A DNA stretch of 64,000 bases from UBA2040 sp963977135 (GTDB lineage: Bacteria > Bacteroidota > Bacteroidia > Flavobacteriales_D > Crocinitomicaceae), in NCBI GenBank assembly GCA_963977135.1, contig CAXBNN010000012.1, positions 15,564 to 79,563 on the forward strand, written 5' to 3'. Both the position numbers and the translations under genes were made by a program. This document shows positions 54,616 through 62,237 of the stretch, piece by piece. Under the pieces are notes generated by a model. The model did not search any database, had not been told where the DNA came from, and worked only from the letters and a program-made list of their open reading frames with translations. Position 1 is the first letter of the stretch; every line of letters starts with the position of its first letter.

Positions 54616-54676
54616 AAAACTAGAATGATGACAAATACAAACAAAAATCTTTTTAACCTGGACGAATTATCAGTTT
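54616..54676 (+). repeat. Truncated copy of the PRC-barrel gene start
   Basis: AATGATGACAAATACAAACA... through CTGGACGAATTATCAG repeats 55488-55549 with about five differences, then breaks into a stop (LSV). It encodes only MMTNTNKNLFNLDELS. The two copies flank the BON-domain gene. Confidence 0.85.
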
Positions 54677-54764
54677 GAAAATACTTTAAGCAGATAATAG
54701 TTTCAGATAAACATCTCCACAAGGAGAAAAGTAATTTTACATAAACAACTTAACAAAAAAAATC

Positions 54765-55241
54765 ATGAAACAATCACACAAAAAATTTATTCAGGTATTA
54801 GCCTTTTCTGTGCTCTCGATGTTTTTTATCGTTTCCTGTAACAGTAAACCTGATGATAAACAAATACAAGAAAATGTAACTAAACACTTGCAGGATAACA
54901 AAAATTATGCAGGCGTTACTTCCACAGTGAATGAAGGCATAGTTAAGCTAAGTGGTATGTGCGAAGGCAATGACTGTGTTACTGCTATAGAAAAGGATGT
55001 TGCAGGTATAAAAGGCGTTTCGAAAGTAGAAAATAATATCTCCAAAGATAATTCTACCGATATGACCATGAGAACTTCGCTTCAATCTATTCTTATCAAA
55101 TATCCCGGAGTGCAGGCGGATGTTACTTCTGGTGTTATAGTGCTTAGAGGAACAATTGATCGTGATAATCTTCAGCCTTTAATGAGCGACCTGACAAAAC
55201 TGAACCCTGAAAAAATAGACAATCAACTCTCCGTAGATTAA
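54765..55241 (+). CDS. BON-domain lipoprotein
   Basis: 158 residues. Lipobox FFIVSC (Cys25) followed by two BON domains (about 32-95 and 100-158), the first with YAGVTSTVNEGIVKLSG and the second with YPGVQADVTSGVIVLRG. BON proteins bind phospholipids or peptidoglycan and are induced by osmotic or envelope stress (OsmY-like). The gene is bracketed by a direct repeat derived from the next gene's 5' end. Confidence 0.88.
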   Translation: MKQSHKKFIQVLAFSVLSMFFIVSCNSKPDDKQIQENVTKHLQDNKNYAGVTSTVNEGIVKLSGMCEGNDCVTAIEKDVAGIKGVSKVENNISKDNSTDMTMRTSLQSILIKYPGVQADVTSGVIVLRGTIDRDNLQPLMSDLTKLNPEKIDNQLSVD

Positions 55242-55487
55242 ATATTACTGCTAGGTAGTTGACAAATTTATTTAACTGCTTTTTAATTCTGCTTTTAGTG
55301 GTTACACATACGGTTATCGTTTAGAACTCTACCAATTCTGCTTCAATATTATAAGTGTTGGGTAGAAAGCGGAACATGTTTTTTTATGCAGCAACTGTAG
55401 AAGCCAATCAGGCGATAAAGCGGGAACTCTACCTAGTTTCTTTAAAAAATGAATTGATTAATCACGCCTGTGGCATGCAGGCTTTAA

Positions 55488-55549
55488 AAAATTAGAATGA
55501 TGACAGATACAAACAAAAATCTTTTTAACCTGGATGAATTATCAGGTTA
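55488..55549 (+). repeat. Intact copy of the repeat at the PRC-barrel gene start
   Basis: Partner of 54616-54676, covering the leader and first 17 codons of the PRC-barrel gene. The 872-bp distance equals one BON gene with flanks. Confidence 0.85.
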
Positions 55550-56006
55550 TAAAGTAGCCGAGAATTATATTGATGTACGTGGCTGGGATGTAAAAGATGC
55601 TGATAGCCGCATCATTGGCACAGTTGATCATTTGCTGGTAAATAAAACTGCCGAACGAGTAGTTTATATAGATGTTGAAGTTGATGAAACGTTAATCGAA
55701 GAGGGGCACAATACATATCAAAACCAAGTTAGCGACGCTCACGAGTTTTTAAACCAAGAAGGGGAAAATCACCTGATTATTCCTATAGGAATGGCAAGCA
55801 TTGATGAAAAGAATAAAGTTGTAAATACCAATCAAATTGATAGGTTGACTTTTACTCAAGCCAAACGGTTCAGAAAAGGAGATTTTGTAGATTTTCCATA
55901 CGAATTAAATATATTTCGCCATTACATGGGAGATAATACGATTCATCATTCGAATAGCGTTGAAGGATTCTATGCTCGTGAAGAGTTTAATAATACTTTT
56001 CTTTAA
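55497..56006 (+). CDS. PRC-barrel domain protein
   Basis: 169 residues. A PRC-barrel (about 15-115) with YKVAENYIDVRGWDVKDAD, IGTVDHLLVNKTAERVVYID and LIIPIGMASIDEKNKVV; the C-terminal 50 residues are His/Tyr-rich (IFRHYMGDNTIHHS). Small stress-associated PRC-barrel proteins are often found with BON and MscS genes, as here; mechanism unknown. The start at 55497 may be moved to ATG 55500. Confidence 0.88.
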   Translation: MMTDTNKNLFNLDELSGYKVAENYIDVRGWDVKDADSRIIGTVDHLLVNKTAERVVYIDVEVDETLIEEGHNTYQNQVSDAHEFLNQEGENHLIIPIGMASIDEKNKVVNTNQIDRLTFTQAKRFRKGDFVDFPYELNIFRHYMGDNTIHHSNSVEGFYAREEFNNTFL

Positions 56007-56136
56007 AGAGATTTGGAGTAAAATGCTTTGACAGATGCCGAAGAAGTAATTGTGACAGGAAATAGTGGAATGACAGACTCAGCATTTATTCATAAAAGAA
56101 CTCCGCACAGAATAAAGGCGAATTTTTAAAAGGACA

Positions 56137-57045
56137 ATGAAAGAGGATATACAAGAGCAAGTAACGGAACCAATACAAACGGTAGTACAAAAGTTAGAAA
56201 GTTGGCTTGATACCTTCATCAATATGCTCCCAAATATGGCAGTGACATTGTTGTTAATGGTCATCTTTCTTGTGCTTGCCAAACTTGGTACTAAACTGTT
56301 TAGAAAACTTTTCTACAAAGCATCAAATAACGAAGCACTGGAAAAATTATTTTCCACTGTCGTTTATGGTGCAATCTTGAGTATTGGCCTTTTTATAATA
56401 CTAGGAGTACTTGGGTTGGATAAGGCTTTAACCTCATTACTCGCAGGAATTGGTGTGATAGGTTTGGCATTAGGTTTTGCTTTTCAAGATATAGCTGCAA
56501 ATTTTGTTTCGGGTATTATCCTCGCCTTTAGGAGACCTTTTAAAATTGGGGAAATCATAGAAATAAACGATATAATGGGTATAGTAACCCGAACTGGCCT
56601 GCGCGATACGGCAATTGAGACTTTTCAGGGCCAAGAAGTTTACATTCCTAATAAAGACTTTTTACGGCATGCCTTTTACAATTTTTCTGTCTTAGAAAAA
56701 AGGCGAATTGATTTAGTTGTAGGAGTTTCTTACGCAGATGATCTTGAGAAGGTCGAAGATGCGGTACTAAGCACAATTAAAAATTTGGAAGGGGTTATAG
56801 ACAAGGACATGATAGTTTTTGACTATTCTGAATTCGACTCCAGTTCAATCAATTTTAATATTCGATTTTGGATCGAGTACCCTGACCAACCCGGCTACTT
56901 GACAATGAGAAGCAAAGCCATCAAAGCGATTAAGAAAGCATTTGATGAACAAGATATAACTATTCCTTTTCCAATTCGCACATTGGACTTTGGAATTAAA
57001 GGCGGGCAAAAACTCTCCCAAATGGAATTGAACGTGAATGGTTAG
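56137..57045 (+). CDS. mscS: Small-conductance mechanosensitive channel
   Basis: 302 residues with three membrane helices (about 28-50, 72-95, 100-125). The pore helix is LAGIGVIGLALGFAFQDIAA, followed by NFVSGIILAFRRPFKIGE and the beta domain (VYIPNKDFLRHAF). Opens on membrane tension. It is the second tension-gated channel of the window besides mscL and fits the stress theme of the island. Confidence 0.93.
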   Translation: MKEDIQEQVTEPIQTVVQKLESWLDTFINMLPNMAVTLLLMVIFLVLAKLGTKLFRKLFYKASNNEALEKLFSTVVYGAILSIGLFIILGVLGLDKALTSLLAGIGVIGLALGFAFQDIAANFVSGIILAFRRPFKIGEIIEINDIMGIVTRTGLRDTAIETFQGQEVYIPNKDFLRHAFYNFSVLEKRRIDLVVGVSYADDLEKVEDAVLSTIKNLEGVIDKDMIVFDYSEFDSSSINFNIRFWIEYPDQPGYLTMRSKAIKAIKKAFDEQDITIPFPIRTLDFGIKGGQKLSQMELNVNG

Positions 57046-57124
57046 CCATCTTCATTTCGTGTAACAAGATGTGCAGATAATCATCATAAATTCAATTATG
57101 TACAATCAATAAAAAATTAAAACC

Positions 57125-57673
57125 ATGAAAAATAGATTAAAAATTGCGCTTTACAAAACTTGCAAGTTCTTACCAATTTTATTATTGTTAAGTATGACTT
57201 CATGTGGGCAGAATACCAGAAATTTGGAAGCTACGTGTGAAATAGAACCTACCGAAGGTAACCAAGTAAAAGGAACCGTTACTTTCACTGAGACCGAAGA
57301 TGGCGTTAAAATAGTAGCAGACCTGACAGGTCTCACACCAGGTTCGCACGGTTTTCATATACACGAATTTGGCGATTGCTCTGCGCCAGACGGCAGCTCT
57401 GCAGGTGGTCATTTTAACCCCAACAATAAATCACATGGATCACTCATGGATGCGAATCGGCATGCAGGCGATATGGGAAATATAATCGCCAATGCTTCGG
57501 GCCATGCACACAAGGAGTTTACGGATAAAATGATGATGCTAAATGGTGAAAAGTCAATTATTGACAAAGGAATAATTGTTCACAAAAATATGGATGACCT
57601 GAAGACACAACCAACAGGTAATGCGGGGCCCAGAGAAGGCTGCGGAACCATAGTCCTTACGGAGCAAAAGTAA
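57125..57673 (+). CDS. sodC: Cu/Zn superoxide dismutase, lipoprotein
   Basis: 182 residues. Lipoprotein signal LLLLSMTSC (Cys27) places it in the periplasm or on the outer membrane. All metal ligands are visible: HGFHIHEFGDC (two Cu His), GGHFNPNNKSHG (bridging and Zn His), NRHAGDMGN (Zn His and Asp) and GIIVHKNMDD (Cu His). The disulphide pair is the Cys in FGDCSAP and the Cys in REGCGTIVL. Removes periplasmic superoxide. A weak two-box-like sequence precedes it, but with different spacing. Confidence 0.94.
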   Translation: MKNRLKIALYKTCKFLPILLLLSMTSCGQNTRNLEATCEIEPTEGNQVKGTVTFTETEDGVKIVADLTGLTPGSHGFHIHEFGDCSAPDGSSAGGHFNPNNKSHGSLMDANRHAGDMGNIIANASGHAHKEFTDKMMMLNGEKSIIDKGIIVHKNMDDLKTQPTGNAGPREGCGTIVLTEQK

Positions 57674-57736
57674 TTGAACTTCCTACGCAACTCTATTTAA
57701 GTGAATAGGTTTTAAAAAATTGAATGCCCGAAATCA

Positions 57737-57753
57737 TCGGTCACTGAGACCGA
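57737..57753. promoter_or_regulatory. Candidate operator TCGGTC-N5-GACCGA
   Basis: A perfect 6-base inverted repeat immediately followed by CTTTAG, 24 bases before the DoxX gene. It could bind a MarR/HxlR/TetR-type repressor controlling the oxidoreductase run downstream; no such regulator is present nearby. Confidence 0.45.
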
Positions 57754-57776
57754 CTTTAGTTCTTTAATCTTAAAAA

Positions 57777-58208
57777 ATGTCTATGAAAAAAGAAGACAAC
57801 TTCTCTCTAACGCAAAATATTTTTAGAATACTATTGGCTCTTTTTATGGTCTATGCCGGATTTAGTCATCTTACTTTTAATAGAATCGATTTCCAGGCTC
57901 AAGTTCCTGATTGGGTTCCATTAAGCAAAGATTTGGTGGTAGTATTATCAGGTGTTGTTGAAATAGCATTAGGTCTGATTTTACTGTTTTGGAAAAAGCA
58001 ACGCATAAATATTGGATGGGCCTTAGCCCTATTCTTTATACTTGTTTTCCCAGGTAATGTAGCCCAATACCTTGATGGAAAAGATGCTTTTGGAGCTTTA
58101 AATTCGGATACAGCCCGATTAATCCGACTTTTCTTTCAGCCGGTTCTTATAGCGTGGGCACTTTGGTCGACTGGTGCATGGCAGTCATGGAGAAATTCTA
58201 AGAAATAA
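57777..58208 (+). CDS. DoxX-like membrane protein
   Basis: 143 residues with four membrane helices: ILLALFMVYAGFSHL, LVVVLSGVVEIALGLILLFW, IGWALALFFILVFPGN and FQPVLIAWALWSTG. The AGFSHLTF and GNVAQYL motifs fit DoxX-family proteins, linked to redox or thiol stress. It begins the probable operon of oxidoreductases that runs to 61639. ATG 57783 is an alternative start. Confidence 0.83.
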   Translation: MSMKKEDNFSLTQNIFRILLALFMVYAGFSHLTFNRIDFQAQVPDWVPLSKDLVVVLSGVVEIALGLILLFWKKQRINIGWALALFFILVFPGNVAQYLDGKDAFGALNSDTARLIRLFFQPVLIAWALWSTGAWQSWRNSKK

Positions 58209-58248
58209 ACAGCATTTGTAATCTAAAAATAGATTAAAACTAAAAAAT

Positions 58249-59232
58249 ATGAAAGCCTTACAAATAGTAAAATACGGTGACCTTAAAGACAGTTTGACCA
58301 TTGGTGAAATCGAAAAACCATCGGTGAAGTCAAACAATATTCTAGTAGCAGTCAAAGCAGTTTCTCTAAATCCTATTGATTTCAAATTGGCTGAAGGAAA
58401 ACTAAAAGAAATGGTGCATTTAAACTTACCGAGTACAATCGGTTTTGATGTGAGTGGAGTAGTAACTGAAATAGGTGATGATGTCACTGATTTCGAGATT
58501 GGTGATGAAGTGTATTCAAGAGTGCCACAGGAACAAATGGGTACTCTGACAGAATATGCTTCTGTAAGAAGTGATGTGGTGGCTAAAAAGCCTGCTAGCA
58601 TTTCCTTTGAAGAGGCTGCTGGCTTGCCGTTAACAGGACTCACGGCAATCCAAGCTTTAGAAAAAGTTGGAATTAAAGAAGGTGACAGAGTTCTTATTCA
58701 TGCTGGTTCTGGAGGTGTAGGTAGTTTTGCTATTCAATATGCCAAGGCAAAAGGAGCGATAGTTTATACTACCACTAGCTCAACAAATGTAGACTGGGTC
58801 AAGGCATTGGGAGCCGATCGTGTCATTGATTATAAAACAGAGGATTATAAAAAAATCGCTAATAATTTAGACATCGTTTTCGACACTTTAGGAGGTGACT
58901 ATACCTTGGATGCTTTTGAAATTATTAAAGAAGGTGGAAAAGTGACCTCAATAGTAGGTCCGCCCGATGAAGAAACAGCCAAGAATATGGGCATGACCGA
59001 TTATAAACTACCAGAAAAATTATCAAAACTCATCAATGAGAAATCAGCCGATTATAAGCTAACCTGGATGCAACCAAATAGTAAGCAGTTGGACGAAATT
59101 ACCTCTTTGGTGGACGATGGAAGTATCAAGCCTGTGGTAGATAAGGTGTATGCTTTCAAAAACAGCATTGAGGCCTATCAATATCTAGCTACTGGACGAG
59201 CAAAAGGGAAGGTTATTATAACGCTTTCTTAA
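58249..59232 (+). CDS. Zinc-free NADP-dependent MDR oxidoreductase (quinone reductase-like)
   Basis: 327 residues of the medium-chain dehydrogenase/reductase superfamily. The catalytic half has SLNPIDFKLAEG and TIGFDVSGVVTEIG; the Rossmann half has HAGSGGVGSFAIQYAKAKG. No structural-zinc cysteines are present, as in quinone reductase/enoyl reductase types. It probably reduces quinones or unsaturated carbonyls with NADPH. Second gene of the oxidoreductase run. Confidence 0.9.
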   Translation: MKALQIVKYGDLKDSLTIGEIEKPSVKSNNILVAVKAVSLNPIDFKLAEGKLKEMVHLNLPSTIGFDVSGVVTEIGDDVTDFEIGDEVYSRVPQEQMGTLTEYASVRSDVVAKKPASISFEEAAGLPLTGLTAIQALEKVGIKEGDRVLIHAGSGGVGSFAIQYAKAKGAIVYTTTSSTNVDWVKALGADRVIDYKTEDYKKIANNLDIVFDTLGGDYTLDAFEIIKEGGKVTSIVGPPDEETAKNMGMTDYKLPEKLSKLINEKSADYKLTWMQPNSKQLDEITSLVDDGSIKPVVDKVYAFKNSIEAYQYLATGRAKGKVIITLS

Positions 59233-59285
59233 CTCCCCAAAAATGGAGCTAGTGAGTGTCGTAATTTAAATTAAAAGAAAAAATC

Positions 59286-59915
59286 ATGAGTGAAAGAAAA
59301 AATGTATTAGTGGCAGGTGCCAACGGAACCACAGGAAGAATCATCATCGATTTATTAAAAAGATCAAAACTCTATCAGCCTATTGCTATGGTGAGAAAAC
59401 AGGAGCAAAAAGATCATTTCGAAAAAGAAAATGTATCAACTGTTTTGGCTGATCTGGAGGAAGACTTGAGTAATGCAGTAAAGAATGCGGATAAAGTAAT
59501 TTTTGCGGCTGGATCAAAAGGTAAAAATATAATAGGTGTGGATCAGGAAGGCGCAAAAAGGCTAACAGATGCTGCTAAGGAGGCAGGACTTGAGAAGTTT
59601 GTCATGTTGAGCTCCATGGGAGCCGATAATCCATCCGTAAGTGACGAACTTGAAGATTATCTGAGAGCAAAGCAAAATGCAGATGATCATCTGCGCTCAA
59701 GTGGTTTGAATTATAGTATTGTAAGACCCGGTCGTTTAACAGATGACGATGGAACAGGTAAAATTCAACTCAATGAGAAACTAAAAATTCAGGGAAGCAT
59801 TTCAAGAGCGGATGTGGCTAAAACATTAGTTGAAGCCTTGAAAGATGGCGTTAAACAGAACCAGGTTTTCGAAATTCTAAGTGGAGAAATTCCAATAGAA
59901 AAAGCTGTCCAATAA
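59286..59915 (+). CDS. Atypical short-chain NAD(P)-binding protein
   Basis: 209 residues. Rossmann motif GANGTTGRIIIDLL at about 10-23, then FAAGSKGKN and VMLSSMGADNPS, and NYSIVRPGRLTDDDG. This is the atypical SDR type (YwnB/YhfK-like) that binds NAD(P) but often lacks the Tyr-Lys catalytic pair. It may sense redox state or reduce a small carbonyl. Starts 53 bases after the MDR gene. Confidence 0.88.
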   Translation: MSERKNVLVAGANGTTGRIIIDLLKRSKLYQPIAMVRKQEQKDHFEKENVSTVLADLEEDLSNAVKNADKVIFAAGSKGKNIIGVDQEGAKRLTDAAKEAGLEKFVMLSSMGADNPSVSDELEDYLRAKQNADDHLRSSGLNYSIVRPGRLTDDDGTGKIQLNEKLKIQGSISRADVAKTLVEALKDGVKQNQVFEILSGEIPIEKAVQ

Positions 59916-59923
59916 AATTAAAA

Positions 59924-60928
59924 ATGAAAATCATGAATAAAACAATCCTTCTGAACAAACGTCCACATGGAAAACCTACACTAAATGACTTTAAAATTAT
60001 TAGTGAAGAAGTACCAATTTCCGTAGATGGTGAGGTTCTATTAAAAACAGTTTATGTTTCTGTCGACCCTTATTTGCGCGGTAGAATGAATGATGCTAAA
60101 TCGTATGTTCCACCATTTGAATTAAACAAACCCATACAATCGGGAATTATAGCTGAAGTAATCGACAGCAAACAGGCTGATTTCAAAAAAGGTGATTTTG
60201 TCTCAGGTATGTTGGATTGGAAGGAATTTCAAACTTCCAACGGGAAGGGCTTAATTAAAGTCGATAAAACAGAAGCTAAATTATCAAGCTATCTGGGTAT
60301 TTTAGGTATGACTGGGCTCACCGCCTATTTAGGATTGACTGAAATCGGACTGCCAAAGGAAGGCGAAACACTAGTAGTGTCTGGAGCAGGCGGTGCTGTT
60401 GGAACAGTTGTAGGACAGGTTGGTAAATTGTTGGGCTGCAATGTGGTTGGTATCACAGGTAGTGATGAAAAAGTATCGCTACTTAAATCAAAATTTAATT
60501 TCGATCATGCCATCAATTATAAAACAACGTCCGATTTAAAAGCAGCTATCAAAAGCGCCTGCCCAAACGGGGTGGATATTTACTTTGACAATGTAGGTGG
60601 AGAGATTTCAGATGCTGTTTTAGCAAACATCAATAAATATGCAAGATTGCCTGTCTGCGGTGCAATAGCTCTTTACAATAAAACGGAGGTTCCAATGGGT
60701 CCTCGATTGCAGCCCATCATCCTCACTAAAAGTGCTACGATGCGCGGGTTCATCATTGGTGATTTTGCAGAAAAATTTCCGGCCGCAACCAAAAAATTAA
60801 GCACTTGGTTGAAAGAGGACAAACTAACCTTTAGCGAAACTATTGTGGAAGGATTCGATACTATTCCTCAGGCTTTCCTCGATTTATTCGCAGGGAAAAA
60901 TGAAGGGAAAATGATCGTTAAAATTTAA
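59924..60928 (+). CDS. NADP-dependent MDR oxidoreductase (CurA/leukotriene B4 dehydrogenase type)
   Basis: 334 residues. N-terminal RPHGKPTLNDFKI and VSVDPYLRGRMND are typical of the CurA/LTB4DH branch; the NADP site is VSGAGGAVGTVVGQVGKLLG. Reduces alpha,beta-unsaturated ketones or aldehydes. ATG 59933 is an equally good start. It is 8 bases after the preceding gene, so cotranscription is likely. Confidence 0.92.
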   Translation: MKIMNKTILLNKRPHGKPTLNDFKIISEEVPISVDGEVLLKTVYVSVDPYLRGRMNDAKSYVPPFELNKPIQSGIIAEVIDSKQADFKKGDFVSGMLDWKEFQTSNGKGLIKVDKTEAKLSSYLGILGMTGLTAYLGLTEIGLPKEGETLVVSGAGGAVGTVVGQVGKLLGCNVVGITGSDEKVSLLKSKFNFDHAINYKTTSDLKAAIKSACPNGVDIYFDNVGGEISDAVLANINKYARLPVCGAIALYNKTEVPMGPRLQPIILTKSATMRGFIIGDFAEKFPAATKKLSTWLKEDKLTFSETIVEGFDTIPQAFLDLFAGKNEGKMIVKI

Positions 60929-60952
60929 TAACAACAAGAAAAAATAGAAATT

Positions 60953-61639
60953 ATGAAAGTATTAATCGTATTAACATCCCACAGTGCATTGGGAGATACC
61001 GGCGAAAAAACCGGTTTTTGGATAGAAGAATTTGCAAGTCCCTATTATGTTTTGGCAGATGCTGGAGCAGAAATAACCATTGCTTCACCGAAAGGAGGCC
61101 AACCACCCGTTGATCCTAAAAGCGAATTAGGGGATGCTCAAACGCCTTCAACTGCTAGGTTTTACAAAGACAAAGACGTAATTGATAAAGTGGCCCATAC
61201 GCTAATACTTAGCGATATAAAGGAAGCCGATTATGATGCTGTTTTTTATCCTGGTGGTCACGGCCCATTGTGGGATTTGGCTACTGACAAAAACTCCATT
61301 CAATTAATTGAAGCGTTTTATAATCATCAAAAACCAATCGCTTTTGTATGTCATTCGCCTGCGGCATTAGTTAATGTAAAAGCGATAAATGGAGAACCAT
61401 TGGTAAAAGGTAAGGAGCTAACAGGTTTTTCAAATACGGAAGAAGAGGCCGTTCAATTAACGAAGGTAGTGCCTTTTTTACTTGAAGATGAACTCTCAAA
61501 ACAAGGTGCGCATTACACCAAAGGCGATGATTGGGCTCCATACGTGAAACAAGATGGGTTATTAATTACGGGTCAAAATCCAGGCTCCTCCGAAGCTGCG
61601 GCTAAGTTGCTATTAAAGACACTGAAAGGAATGAAATAG
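60953..61639 (+). CDS. DJ-1/PfpI family protein (Hsp31/glyoxalase III-like)
   Basis: 228 residues. Landmarks are YPGGHGPLWDLA and the nucleophile Cys in FVCHSPAALVNV with the Glu near WIEEFASPYYVL. The length and motifs fit the Hsp31/YajL-like group, which hydrates methylglyoxal or repairs glycated proteins. Last gene of the run and last intact gene before the right att-like repeat. With the MDR enzymes it points to reactive-carbonyl detoxification. Confidence 0.9.
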   Translation: MKVLIVLTSHSALGDTGEKTGFWIEEFASPYYVLADAGAEITIASPKGGQPPVDPKSELGDAQTPSTARFYKDKDVIDKVAHTLILSDIKEADYDAVFYPGGHGPLWDLATDKNSIQLIEAFYNHQKPIAFVCHSPAALVNVKAINGEPLVKGKELTGFSNTEEEAVQLTKVVPFLLEDELSKQGAHYTKGDDWAPYVKQDGLLITGQNPGSSEAAAKLLLKTLKGMK

Positions 61640-61672
61640 TATTTTTTACAGCTCCAAATAACTCTTCAAAAA

Positions 61673-61736
61673 GTTCGGAAACCCTCCCTCCGACCCAACT
61701 AAAAGCCTTGCAAGCAATTGATTTGCAAGGCTTTTT
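61673..61736 (+). other. Right att-like repeat of the ssrA island
   Basis: GTTCGGAAACCCTCC ... CGACC through a terminator-like AAAGCCTTGCAA/TTGCAAGGCTTTTT hairpin (61701-61736). It aligns with the tmRNA T-arm, acceptor and terminator at 46448-46509 but has no tmRNA or tRNA body in front of it. It is most simply the displaced original ssrA 3' end. Confidence 0.65.
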
Positions 61737-61739
61737 AAA

Positions 61740-62182
61740 TTAAACCATCAGTTTTACTGTCAGTTTATTAGTTTTTTATATTTTATATTTTAATTTACTT
61801 TCAAAATACGTATTAATAACTTTTGGGCTTAACAGCTTTTCGAATGTTTGTAAAAATAGGACAGAACCGATTTTTCCAATATATACCGCATATATTTCCT
61901 TCAGAAAAGGTTACCTTATCCAAAACAGTAATATGTATTCCAAATCTGTTTTTACTAAATAATTCTTTTTTTTTAGTTAAGCTTCGTCTATCATGGCTAA
62001 GCAAAGCTTTTGGGCTATTTTTTTTGCTTTGCTTTCTTCTCGGCAAGTCAGAACCTAACATTTCCGAACCTTTCCCTGTAACAATAAAACAAGGCTTTTC
62101 AGTAATTCCTGTCCAACTTTGCGCTAATATGTTAAAAGCTAGAGTTTAATCTAATTCTTCCTACCTGTTACAAATATTTCGG
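61740..62182. other. Region without a supported gene
   Basis: Open frames of 82-108 codons occur on both strands, antisense to each other, without family resemblance, signal peptide or convincing start. Nothing else of note was found. A former gene could be hidden here but I cannot name it. Confidence 0.4.
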
Positions 62183-62220
62183 CAAAAAAAATAGCCTCCC
62201 ATTTGGAAGACTATTTTTTA
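62183..62220 (-). terminator. Terminator of the type IX secreted protein gene
   Basis: AAAAAATAG and CT pair with AG and CTATTTTTT around CCCATTTGG; symmetric, so it can work on both strands. It lies 18 bases after the minus-strand stop. Confidence 0.8.
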
Positions 62221-62237
62221 GTTTTTTTCTAGATCAT

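Larger units (their letters stand above)
46448..61736. mobile_element. Putative genomic island integrated at the tmRNA gene
   Basis: The interval is bounded by imperfect copies of the ssrA 3' end plus terminator. It carries stress and redox genes, second copies of two chromosomal families (SSADH and AI-2E transporter), several decayed genes and duplicated fragments. No integrase or transposase gene is visible, so if it is an island it is old and immobile, or its integrase was lost. Island status is inference from the repeats and content. Confidence 0.55.

Noticed and set aside
55242..55496. Short open stretch ending KNELINHACGMQALKN before the PRC-barrel gene
   Set aside because: No start codon in frame and no recognisable family; perhaps a fragment but not supportable.
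57032..57094. Possible fourth two-box promoter before sodC
   Set aside because: CGTGAA and CGTGTAACA are present with a TAAATTCA 30 bp later, but the boxes are 25 rather than 28 bp apart and the first lies in the mscS coding end.
46448..61736. Search for an integrase, transposase or toxin-antitoxin gene in the island
   Set aside because: None could be recognised in any frame, so active mobility is not claimed.
61813..62149. Overlapping open frames of 82 and 108 codons on opposite strands
   Set aside because: Neither has a recognisable domain, signal or start context, and each could be the shadow of the other.
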